Assembly: GCA_021736505.1 (NCBI GenBank)
Contig: JAIPFU010000100.1
Span: 1-6,336, forward strand
Reading direction: 5' to 3'
Origin: Spirochaetia bacterium
GTDB lineage: Bacteria; Spirochaetota; Spirochaetia; PWKH01
Length of the DNA stretch: 6,336 nt
This document shows, piece by piece, positions 1 through 5,850 of this stretch. Made by a program: the position numbers and the translations under genes. How positions within the stretch are numbered: the first letter of the stretch is position 1; each line of letters starts with the position of its first letter. Under the pieces are notes generated by a model. It was not told the DNA's origin, did no database searches, and was given only the letters and a program-made list of their open reading frames with translations.

Positions 1-864
1 GGAACTGATGGCCAGAACGATGATAAGGGCAGCCAGGGAAGCGGAAATTCCCCCGATATAGTTGACCCGGACTCCCCGAAACAGCCCTATCCGCTCCGCC
101 AGCCGAGCATTTATGGACATCTGAACGATGGTCAGCGAGCCCACAAAGAGAGCGAAGAGCAGATAGCCGAAATCAATTTGCCAATTCTGCACCATCAACA
201 GAATACCAAAGAGGTTCAGCATGAGGCCGACGATCTTTTTTTTATTAAAGCCGTATTTCGGCAGCCCTAGGAAACCTGTGGTGTCTATAGCAAGGGATGC
301 AAGGGACTGACCGAGGATGCCTGCAGCCAGAGTTACGGAGGTCCCGAGCTGGATGAAACAGATATTGTTACCGAAGACCATGAGAACACCAATGACGCCT
401 CCGATATAGAGGTAAAAGGGAGCAGAAGCCTTACGATCAGCAGCATTAGGTTCAGAGGCATTGCGAGCCGTTTTTGCATTTTTTGTTGATGCTTCCGCAG
501 CTAATTCAGGCGAGCTCTCCGGCATGGCCCCGGTTCGTTCGAAAGCAGGGGTTTCAGCAGCTTCAATTGAAATGTGCGGGGTGTGAGCTTGGGTGTGGAT
601 TTTTTCTCCGAGACGTTTTCCACCAAATCCAAACTTTGTGGATTTTTTCTCCGAGACCGAATCCACACGCACACGCGATCCCGAAACCAATTGTCCCAGG
701 AGTATCAGCTGAACGGTTATCAGTCCTGCAATATGGATGATGACCAGAGCCGTATTTTGTCCCGCCATCTGTGAAAGTCTGCCGTTCATGGTAATCATCA
801 GGGAGATCATAGCTCCCAGGAAGACAGCTCCGGACATGGCGGCAATGGGTCTTGATTTGCTCAT
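1..864 (-). CDS. YdcZ/DUF606 (DMT superfamily) membrane transporter, C-terminus cut by window edge
   Basis: The frame is open from the ATG at 864 to the window edge, giving 288 residues with no stop. The product looks like a two-repeat member of the YdcZ/DUF606 family, small-molecule exporters of the inner membrane whose substrate cannot be told here. Repeat 1 begins near residue 9 with a hydrophobic helix ending in MNGRLSQ. It continues with HIAGLITVQLILL, then YIGGVIGVLMVFGNN (153-167), GILGQSLASL (182-191) and TGFLGLPK. Repeat 2 starts at about 228 and shows the matching INARLAERIG and NYIGGIS signatures. Residues 61-148, between the second and third helices, form a long hydrophilic stretch rich in Ala, Glu, Ser, Thr and Asn, where family members normally have a short loop. 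The start overlaps the stop of the upstream radical SAM gene (ATGA) and has an AGGAG about six bases before it, so coupled translation is likely. The family call is by recognition of motifs, not search. Confidence 0.82.
   Translation of the reverse strand, partial: MSKSRPIAAMSGAVFLGAMISLMITMNGRLSQMAGQNTALVIIHIAGLITVQLILLGQLVSGSRVRVDSVSEKKSTKFGFGGKRLGEKIHTQAHTPHISIEAAETPAFERTGAMPESSPELAAEASTKNAKTARNASEPNAADRKASAPFYLYIGGVIGVLMVFGNNICFIQLGTSVTLAAGILGQSLASLAIDTTGFLGLPKYGFNKKKIVGLMLNLFGILLMVQNWQIDFGYLLFALFVGSLTIVQMSINARLAERIGLFRGVRVNYIGGISASLAALIIVLAISS
593..668. repeat. 21-bp direct repeat with nested inverted repeats inside the transporter loop
   Basis: A perfect 21-bp direct repeat (tgtggattttttctccgaga plus c) occurs at 594-614 and 637-657, 43 bp apart. 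Because 43 is not a multiple of three, the two copies are read in different frames of the minus-strand gene, giving SEKKST in one and GEKIHT in the other. Nested in the same segment, gtgtggatt (593-601) is a perfect inverted match to aatccacac (660-668). The second copy, tgtggatt (637-644), can form an 8-bp hairpin with 660-667 across a 15-base loop. The segment encodes the extra hydrophilic loop of the transporter. Confidence 0.8.
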
Positions 865-2156
865 GGTGTCTCCTGAACTTCTTTAGGGTTTTTTTGGATT
901 TTTGCCATATAGGCGGTTTTCATAGCTTCTTCGAATGCATCATTGGAGGTGTAGGAGTAGCCGAAAACCGGTTCCCAAAGTTCAGGATCCTCCATGCACA
1001 TGTAGAAAAACACCTTTTCCTTCCACTCTTCGGAGAACGCGTCATAGGCAAATGAGAACATTTCCTTCTTTGTTTCAAAGGGGTAGGAGTATTTTCCTGC
1101 TGCATCATCCAGGGGAATCCGCAGCACCTTGCTTTTCAGGCCGGAACTGCGCAGCTGTTTCAGTACCGGCTTGATGAAGGTGAGGGTCCCCAAGGAGATC
1201 ATGACCGTTTCATCGGGTGTGAAGCGTCTCTGCAGCTCCTGAAACAGCTCGGCATAGTCCTCCTGCCAACCGCTGTAGCGGATTATGGGGTGGAAATGAA
1301 ATCCAACCAGGTTGCCCTTGTCTGCCATAGTTCTGGCTGAATTCAGCCGCTCCTCCAAGGAGGCGGTAAGATGCTCCTCGTTCCGGATGATTTTAGAGGG
1401 ATTGAGGGACCAGGTGAAGATCATATTGCGGGGGGCAGGATTTTCCCTGAAATACTGTATATTTGAGGATTTTGATTTCATCTCCATGATGACGTTGGGG
1501 TGATTTTTCGTGAACCTGCAGAGGTCCTCCATTAGGTGGTGGTAATTGCCGAACATGAGTGAGTCTGAGGACTGGCCAGTCCCGATGTGATAGAGTTTGT
1601 CCGGATCCAGCTGCAGAGAATCCAGCCGGTTTTTCAGATCAGAATAGAAGTAGATTCTGTTGGCATCGTAGAAAGACTGAATGGAGCAGTAGCTGCAGGC
1701 AAAGCCGCATTGGCGTACGGCGTCCAGGGTGGTCAGGTTGCAGCAGCGGGTTTTTTCTCCGGCCACGGGACAGGTGCCGAGGATGGGGTGGTCCGTATGG
1801 CTCTGGTCGGTATAGAGGTGCTTTTTGGGCTGTATGCGGTCGGCGGAGAAATCGGCATAATCCGGTGGGGTGCTCCTGAGTGCAGATATTCGGCGGCGAA
1901 GCTCCTTGAAGAGGGCTTCCGTGCGCTGTTTTCCCTTGCGGTTTTCGGCCGCGGAGTCATCAGCAAAGTCAGCAATTTTCCCGTCATCCCACATACGCAG
2001 ATCTGCAGCGGCTTCAATCATTTCCCGGATATACTCCCGGCTCATGCGGTATTCTTCCGCTTTGCGTGCTATAAATTCCTTGTCCTCCTCCGGCAGTGCG
2101 TTGAATACCGGGTTTCGGCTGAAGGCTTCTATTCGGTTTTGATTTTTTTTGTCCAT
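861..2156 (-). CDS. Spore-photoproduct-lyase-like radical SAM protein
   Basis: This is a 431-residue soluble protein. The radical SAM cluster motif is at residues 150-157 (CGFACSYC, C-x3-C-x2-C), which should hold a [4Fe-4S] cluster that cleaves S-adenosylmethionine. Further similarity to SplB, recalled rather than searched, runs through the barrel. It covers SSD (196-198), a WSLNP segment, RLNSAR, GFHFHPI with SGW, and YAELFQEL, and ends with FFYMCMEDPELW. True SPL repairs the spore thymine dimer. The residue aligning with the B. subtilis hydrogen donor Cys141 (C-T-S-D) is Gln195 here (Q-S-S-D), and the second tyrosine after the cluster is serine, so the substrate may differ. The N-terminal region of about 100 residues is helical and charged, including a DDSAAENRKGKQ stretch. 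The start at 2156 has no Shine-Dalgarno sequence but lies directly downstream of a good promoter. The gene heads an operon with the transporter. Confidence 0.83.
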   Translation of the reverse strand: MDKKNQNRIEAFSRNPVFNALPEEDKEFIARKAEEYRMSREYIREMIEAAADLRMWDDGKIADFADDSAAENRKGKQRTEALFKELRRRISALRSTPPDYADFSADRIQPKKHLYTDQSHTDHPILGTCPVAGEKTRCCNLTTLDAVRQCGFACSYCSIQSFYDANRIYFYSDLKNRLDSLQLDPDKLYHIGTGQSSDSLMFGNYHHLMEDLCRFTKNHPNVIMEMKSKSSNIQYFRENPAPRNMIFTWSLNPSKIIRNEEHLTASLEERLNSARTMADKGNLVGFHFHPIIRYSGWQEDYAELFQELQRRFTPDETVMISLGTLTFIKPVLKQLRSSGLKSKVLRIPLDDAAGKYSYPFETKKEMFSFAYDAFSEEWKEKVFFYMCMEDPELWEPVFGYSYTSNDAFEEAMKTAYMAKIQKNPKEVQETP

Positions 2157-2164
2157 AGCGGTAT

Positions 2165-2193
2165 ATTGTAAGGGTTCGAATCAGCTTATTCAA
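2165..2193 (-). promoter_or_regulatory. Candidate sigma70-type promoter of the radical SAM operon, probably leaderless
   Basis: On the minus strand the -35 TTGAAT (2193-2188) is separated by exactly 17 bases from the -10 TACAAT (2170-2165). Only eight bases (ATACCGCT) lie between the -10 and the ATG at 2156, so transcription would start at or within a base or two of the start codon. This fits the absence of any ribosome binding site. The two hexamers are close to consensus, but the start site is inferred. Confidence 0.55.
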
Positions 2194-2196
2194 GCT
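2183..2196. promoter_or_regulatory. Dyad AGCTT-N4-AAGCT over the divergent -35 elements, possible operator
   Basis: A perfect 5-bp dyad with a four-base centre covers the -35 of the leftward promoter and touches the proposed -35 of the rightward one. A protein bound here could control both directions. It does not match the E. coli (CTGT-N8-ACAG) or B. subtilis (GAAC-N4-GTTC) LexA boxes. A dyad this short can arise by chance. Confidence 0.25.
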
Positions 2197-2224
2197 TGTA
2201 AAATCCTTCCTGTACGAGTATCTT
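2196..2224 (+). promoter_or_regulatory. Candidate rightward promoter for the leader ORF and uvrC
   Basis: TTGTAA (2196-2201) and TATCTT (2219-2224) are 17 bases apart. Each matches the sigma70 consensus at four of six positions. A transcript starting near 2231 would begin just before the GGAGG at 2234-2238. It would run back-to-back with the leftward promoter. The evidence is modest: position and spacing are good, the hexamers only fair. Confidence 0.35.
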
Positions 2225-2244
2225 GTGAATACTGGAGGAAGCTT

Positions 2245-2364
2245 TTGCACAGGTTCTGTAGTAGCGGTGAAATTTTGGATGATGCTAAAGCAATGGATGA
2301 TGCTAAAGCAATGGATGATGCTGAAGCAATGGATGATGCTAAAGCGATGGAAGTCGTGCAGTAA
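2245..2364 (+). CDS. Possible 39-residue repeat-containing leader peptide upstream of uvrC
   Basis: A TTG at 2245 follows a strong Shine-Dalgarno sequence, GGAGG (2234-2238), with an ideal six-base spacer. It opens a 39-residue frame ending at TAA 2362-2364, 17 bases before the uvrC start. The peptide begins MHRFCSSGEIL, continues with four hexapeptides (DDAKAM, DDAKAM, DDAEAM, DDAKAM) and ends EVVQ. I recognise no family. No signal peptide or membrane segment is visible. uvrC itself has only a weak ribosome binding site, so reading this frame could deliver ribosomes to uvrC by coupling. The frame differs from that of uvrC, and a stop at 2340-2342 in the uvrC frame excludes a simple N-terminal extension of UvrC. 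The alternatives are a non-coding repeat leader or a decayed gene end. The changes between units, one synonymous and one Lys to Glu, do not decide whether it is translated. Confidence 0.42.
   Translation: MHRFCSSGEILDDAKAMDDAKAMDDAEAMDDAKAMEVVQ
2278..2349 (+). repeat. Four tandem 18-bp units upstream of uvrC
   Basis: The unit GATGATGCTAAAGCAATG occurs at 2278-2295, 2296-2313, 2314-2331 and 2332-2349. Copies 1 and 2 are identical. Copy 3 has AAA changed to GAA and copy 4 has GCA changed to GCG. The period is a multiple of three, so changes in copy number would keep the reading frame of the leader ORF. Confidence 0.95.
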
Positions 2365-2381
2365 ATAGAAGAGACGAAAGA

Positions 2382-4511
2382 ATGGAAGAGATGGAAAGCC
2401 AGGCCGTAAAATTGAAGGAACTCATTCGCGATTTTCCCCTTTCTCCGGGCGTTTATATGATGAAAGACAGCCAGGGAAGGATTATTTATATCGGCAAGGC
2501 TAAGGAGCTGAGGAAACGGGTTTCTTCGTATTTTATCGGCGTAAAGGATTTGAAAACCCGAATTCTGGTCCGAAAAATCGGTACTATTGAATATATTCTC
2601 ACGGAGAATGAATACGAAGCCCTCATTCTGGAAAACAATCTCATCAAGAAATGGAAACCCCATTACAATGTGAATTTGAAGGATGGCAAAAGCTATCCGG
2701 TTATTCGCATCACAAAGGAGCCCTTCCCTCGGGTATACAAGACTCGCCATATCGTTCACGATGGTTCAGAGTATTACGGGCCGTACGCGGATGTGAATCA
2801 GATTGATGCCTTTCTGGAGCTCATGGAGAAACTCTATCCCCTGAGAAAGTGCCGCGGACCGCTGAAGAAGCGCTACACCCCCTGTCTCTACTACCACATC
2901 GGCCGCTGTTCGGCACCCTGTGCGGGAAAAATTTCCGAAGAGGCCTATAATAAGCACGTTGATTCCGTCCGAAAGCTGCTGAAGGGGCATAATCGTGAGA
3001 TGAAAGGCGTGATCAGCCGCCTGCAGCAGGAGATGGAGGAGGCTGCCGCGGATTTAAATTTTGAGCGGGCTGCTGAGGTTCGTGACAGTATCGGAGTTAT
3101 CGAAGGAACCCGAAAGCTGCAGCAGGATGTCGAAGATTTTAATCTTCACGTCAGAGATTATATCGCCTGCGTCATGAGGGAGCATATTGTTTCCATTTCA
3201 GTGCTGCAGATGCGTGAGGGGAAGATCCTTGGCCGCGAAATTCACCGCGCAGAGTCTTTCGGAACGGAGCAGGACGCTTTGATCAATTTCTTCCTGCAGT
3301 ACTATCAGGATCCAGAGGATATTCCCGAACAGATTTTTGTATCCCATTCAGTGGATACGGAGATTCTGCAGCGCGTTTTTGACGAGCTCTTAAATTCCGC
3401 AAAAACCGGTGAAACAGCAGATGCTGTTGATGATGCAGATGCTGTTGATGATGCAGATGCTGTTGATGATGTTGCCGTCACCGATACAGCTGCAGCTACC
3501 GATGTTGATGCTGATGATGCTTCCGGGAAAGATACAGCTTCCGGCACAGATGATGCTTCCGGCGCAGATGATGCTTCCGGGAAAAAAAGGACAGCTCGAA
3601 AAGTACGGATAAAAAAACCGAATTCCGGAAAACATTATCGAATTATGCGAATGGCTCTCGAAAATGCGGTGATGGATGCGGAGAAACGTTTGAAGTCTCA
3701 TGAAAATATTCCCGGACTCGAGGAGCTGCAGAAGGTTCTCGGTCTGAGGAAATTGCCGAAGCGGATTGAAGGTTTCGATATCGCTCAGCTCGCTGGTAAG
3801 TATCCCGTTGCATCATTGATCTCATTTTATAACGGCAACCCTGATAAGAAGAACTATCGTCGCTTCCATGTGAAAAAGCTTGAAGGCCGGATAGATGACT
3901 ACGAGGCAATCAGAGAGGTTGTTGCCCGCCGATATACCAAAATCATTAACGAAAAGCTGAAGCTCCCGGATCTTGTTTTGATTGATGGCGGGAGGGGGCA
4001 GGTGAATGCTGCTAAAGAGATCCTTGATGCCCTTGGCCTTGATGATCTTCCCGTGGCTGGACTTGCCAAGGAGTTTGAAGAGATTCATCTGCCGGATACT
4101 GCTGCGGTGGTAAAAGACTCCGGGGAGGACGACCCTGCTTTTACAGCCGGTAATACGGGTTCAGCAAGCAGTTCAGCAACTGGTTCAAGAGAAAGGGTGG
4201 CTGCTGAAAACCCTATACGGCTTCCTCGAACTTCGGAAGCCCTCAAAATACTTCAGGCAGTCAGGGATGAAACCCACCGTTTTGCTACGACGTTTAATCA
4301 ACAGCTCAGAACAAAGGATTCCAAATTCAGCTTGCTCGAATCGATTCCCGGAATAGGTCCCAAGCGCAGCCGTGAACTCATGAAAACCTACGGTTCCCTG
4401 CAGAATATACTGAAAGCCGGGCCTGAAGCTGTTCACGACTCCTGCGGAGTTCCCTTGGACACAGCTCAAGCTCTGATTATGAAACTCTCCTTAGAAATCT
4501 CAAAACCGTAA
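2382..4511 (+). CDS. uvrC: UvrC, excinuclease ABC subunit C, with two low-complexity insertions
   Basis: UvrC makes both incisions around a lesion bound by UvrB in nucleotide-excision repair. The GIY-YIG 3' nuclease is at residues 20-100, with Tyr25 (GVY), YIGKAK at 36-41 and catalytic Glu84, 12 residues before Asn96. Cys157, 168, 176 and 180 match the four cysteines of the family's [4Fe-4S] site. The UVR UvrB-binding motif is at about 208-243. The RNase H-like 5' nuclease keeps Asp466 (FDIAQ), Asp535 (IDGGRGQ) and His632 (DETHRFA). Tandem helix-hairpin-helix motifs fill 650-705. At 709 residues it is about 100 longer than usual because of insertions at about 343-404 and 572-609. The ATG at 2382 is preferred although its ribosome binding site is weak; the ATG at 2391 is an alternative. 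An in-frame stop at 2340 limits any extension. It converges with holA. Confidence 0.97.
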   Translation: MEEMESQAVKLKELIRDFPLSPGVYMMKDSQGRIIYIGKAKELRKRVSSYFIGVKDLKTRILVRKIGTIEYILTENEYEALILENNLIKKWKPHYNVNLKDGKSYPVIRITKEPFPRVYKTRHIVHDGSEYYGPYADVNQIDAFLELMEKLYPLRKCRGPLKKRYTPCLYYHIGRCSAPCAGKISEEAYNKHVDSVRKLLKGHNREMKGVISRLQQEMEEAAADLNFERAAEVRDSIGVIEGTRKLQQDVEDFNLHVRDYIACVMREHIVSISVLQMREGKILGREIHRAESFGTEQDALINFFLQYYQDPEDIPEQIFVSHSVDTEILQRVFDELLNSAKTGETADAVDDADAVDDADAVDDVAVTDTAAATDVDADDASGKDTASGTDDASGADDASGKKRTARKVRIKKPNSGKHYRIMRMALENAVMDAEKRLKSHENIPGLEELQKVLGLRKLPKRIEGFDIAQLAGKYPVASLISFYNGNPDKKNYRRFHVKKLEGRIDDYEAIREVVARRYTKIINEKLKLPDLVLIDGGRGQVNAAKEILDALGLDDLPVAGLAKEFEEIHLPDTAAVVKDSGEDDPAFTAGNTGSASSSATGSRERVAAENPIRLPRTSEALKILQAVRDETHRFATTFNQQLRTKDSKFSLLESIPGIGPKRSRELMKTYGSLQNILKAGPEAVHDSCGVPLDTAQALIMKLSLEISKP
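3420..3473 (+). repeat. Three tandem 18-bp units in the uvrC linker (Asp-Ala-Val-Asp-Asp-Ala)
   Basis: GATGCTGTTGATGATGCA occurs at 3420-3437 and 3438-3455, and with its last codon changed to GTT at 3456-3473. It is read in frame as DAVDDA units, from residue 347. Rotated, the unit is DDADAV, matching the DDAKAM pattern of the leader array. A diverged Val/Ala/Thr/Asp stretch (3474-3512) joins it to the next array. Confidence 0.95.
3513..3584 (+). repeat. Four 18-bp units in the uvrC linker (Asp-Asp-Ala-Ser-Gly-x)
   Basis: Units of 18 bp begin at 3513, 3531, 3549 and 3567 and encode DDASGK, DTASGT, DDASGA and DDASGK. Three of them begin with GATGATGCTTCCGG. The array is followed by a basic stretch (KKRTARKVRIKK) where normal UvrC sequence resumes. 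Confidence 0.92.
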
Positions 4512-4550
4512 TCGGATGAATCTCCATACAAACTTGTTACGCAATTTTTT

Positions 4551-4649
4551 GGTATGCCGGCTAAAAGGTATGCCGGCTAAAAGACTTATACGGCTAATAC
4601 TGGCTGAGCAATCCTGGTTTATAGCGAATCTAGGTTTATATCGAATTAA
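4551..4649. repeat. Tandem repeats of 16-17 bp between uvrC and holA, extending over the holA stop codon
   Basis: GGTATGCCGGCTAAAA occurs twice, exactly and in tandem, at 4551-4566 and 4567-4582. Another pair, GGTTTATAGCGAATCTA (4616-4632) and GGTTTATATCGAATTAA (4633-4649), agrees at 14 of 17 positions and overlaps the last codons and stop of holA. The stretch between (4583-4615) holds looser matches such as TATACGGCTAATAC. The whole 99 bases may therefore be about six decayed units. The two clear pairs are seen directly; that all belong to one array is inference. Confidence 0.75.
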
Positions 4650-5811
4650 TATGGGTTTCGCTGCCCATCCCGCCGCTGAGGGATAGATTTTCCAGGGGCG
4701 GGTAATTCAACCCGATCAGACCATACAGCTGATTCCCCTGGACGGGTTTTTCTCCTGAACGCACAATGATTCTGTAGAGCAGAAGCTCCATCACAGTACT
4801 TTCCAAGTCGGTCCGTACACTGCGTACCTGAATATCATAGCGCTGAAGCAGAACAATGCAGCGTCGAATATCCCTGAGGGAGTAATTAGCCGCCGCCTGG
4901 GCGTACATCGCCTGATTTCCTCTACCCCGGATGGCTGCGGGCTTACCGAGAACTTTGACTTTTTTCTGAGCATCTTCCGGGGAGAACCGATCCTTCAGAT
5001 GCTGTACATAGGAGTGGAGCCTTCTGAATTGCCAAAGCAGGCCGGCAATCAACTGAACGGGATAGGCTTCGCCAGCAAGATACAAGGAGCGGTAAATTTC
5101 CAGACTTCCCCGCAAATCCAGTGCGGCCATCTTTTTAAAGAGAGAGAAGACGTTTTCTTTCCTGCTGTGATAGATGAACTGCTCTACATCATCTTCTGTA
5201 ATTGTGATGATATCGGAAATCCCCGCTTTTTCTGCTTTAGCAATATTTTTTTCATCATCCTTACCAGCTTTTTTTCCTGTTCTGAGATACGATACAAACT
5301 GATCGCATACCAGCTTCATCTCCTGTGTATTATTTTCCACTAGATCAAGGATGAGGGAAATAGTCTCGTCGTCGATACGCATACTGTGATGCCGAAAATA
5401 TGCTTTCAGCCAGTCCTGCTTCTGGTTTTCAAAGAGCTCCCAAAAGATTATCTGGTTGGCCTTTGGTACGGCATCCATGATTTTTTTGTGCACACGGACT
5501 TCCGAACTGGTCATAATCAGGGTAATGGCATCAGATGGATGAGCTAAATAACTGAGGAGTTCTGACTGGGGTCCCTGCTGCAGATTTTCTACTTGAGCGA
5601 GGATGAAGACTTGATGTTCGGCAAACAGTGAGTTGTTCTGCAGCATGGAAAGCAGCTTGCCGCTTTCCAGCTCAAACGAATAGAATCGGTGCAGTTCGAC
5701 ATCATCCCCCCAATGTTTACGGGCTTTCCCGTATAAGTTTTTTATGAATGCGCTTTTTTTTCCAGTTTCGGGTCCAAGCAGCAAATAGGGGGCGTTTTTA
5801 CTTTTGTTCAT
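4636..5811 (-). CDS. holA: DNA polymerase III delta subunit (clamp loader)
   Basis: HolA is the subunit of the clamp-loader complex that opens the beta sliding clamp during chromosome replication. The product has 391 residues, against about 340 in typical members. The N-terminal AAA-like domain starts YLLLGPETGKKS, a degenerate, non-functional P-loop as expected for delta. It contains NNSLFAEHQVF, whose Leu62-Phe63 correspond to the hydrophobic plug that E. coli delta inserts into the clamp (Leu73-Phe74). The C-terminal collar domain runs from about 220 to 350 (FSLFKKM, QLIAGLLWQFRRL, a late helix TDLESTVMELLLYR). Extra material is a Lys/Ala/Asp-rich insertion at about 178-200 and a tail of about 40 residues after LLLYRIIV. 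The ATG at 5811 has AGGAAG four bases upstream. It lies 27 bases after lexA on the same strand, suggesting one operon. Confidence 0.9.
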   Translation of the reverse strand: MNKSKNAPYLLLGPETGKKSAFIKNLYGKARKHWGDDVELHRFYSFELESGKLLSMLQNNSLFAEHQVFILAQVENLQQGPQSELLSYLAHPSDAITLIMTSSEVRVHKKIMDAVPKANQIIFWELFENQKQDWLKAYFRHHSMRIDDETISLILDLVENNTQEMKLVCDQFVSYLRTGKKAGKDDEKNIAKAEKAGISDIITITEDDVEQFIYHSRKENVFSLFKKMAALDLRGSLEIYRSLYLAGEAYPVQLIAGLLWQFRRLHSYVQHLKDRFSPEDAQKKVKVLGKPAAIRGRGNQAMYAQAAANYSLRDIRRCIVLLQRYDIQVRSVRTDLESTVMELLLYRIIVRSGEKPVQGNQLYGLIGLNYPPLENLSLSGGMGSETHINSI

Positions 5812-5813
5812 AC

Positions 5814-5850
5814 TGCTTCCTACGCATAGTTTTGCTTCCTAGGCATAATT
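5814..5850. repeat. 19-bp tandem duplication at the lexA-holA junction
   Basis: TGCTTCCTACGCATAGTT (5814-5831) and TGCTTCCTAGGCATAATT (5833-5850) agree at 16 of 18 positions, with a 19-bp period. Read on the minus strand, each copy has the form TATGC-x-TAGGAAGCA. The first supplies the last codons and the TAG stop of lexA. The second supplies the AGGAAG ribosome binding site of holA. Confidence 0.9.

Noticed and set aside
880..900. A-AAA-AAC slippery heptamer near the 3' end of the radical SAM gene
   Set aside because: A -1 shift would hit a stop two codons later, and no stimulatory stem is evident. Similar A runs occur elsewhere in the window, so it is probably chance.
1587..2171. Long plus-strand frame antisense to the radical SAM gene
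   Set aside because: It has no recognisable domain or ribosome binding site, and its composition is what the reverse of the well-supported minus-strand gene would give.
2278..2349. Regular short repeats suggestive of a CRISPR array
   Set aside because: The 18-bp units are directly tandem with no unique spacers, and the same coding pattern is seen inside uvrC. This is a minisatellite, not CRISPR.
2157..2381. SOS (LexA) box between the radical SAM gene and uvrC
   Set aside because: Neither CTGT-N8-ACAG nor GAAC-N4-GTTC occurs there. The only dyad, AGCTT-N4-AAGCT, cannot be tied to LexA without more sites.
2190..2759. Minus-strand frame over the uvrC start and leader repeats
   Set aside because: It lies opposite the highly conserved GIY-YIG domain and shows no family features, so it is a shadow frame.
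3305..3701. Ser/Thr/Ala-rich and Ile/Cys-rich minus-strand frames opposite the uvrC repeats
   Set aside because: Repetitive DNA with an 18-bp period stays open in several frames. There is no start signal, and the uvrC reading has catalytic motifs on both sides.
4530..4560. Rho-independent terminator for uvrC at the run of six T
   Set aside because: No stable stem precedes the T run. Only three-base pairings can be drawn, and the GCCGGC palindromes lie downstream of it.
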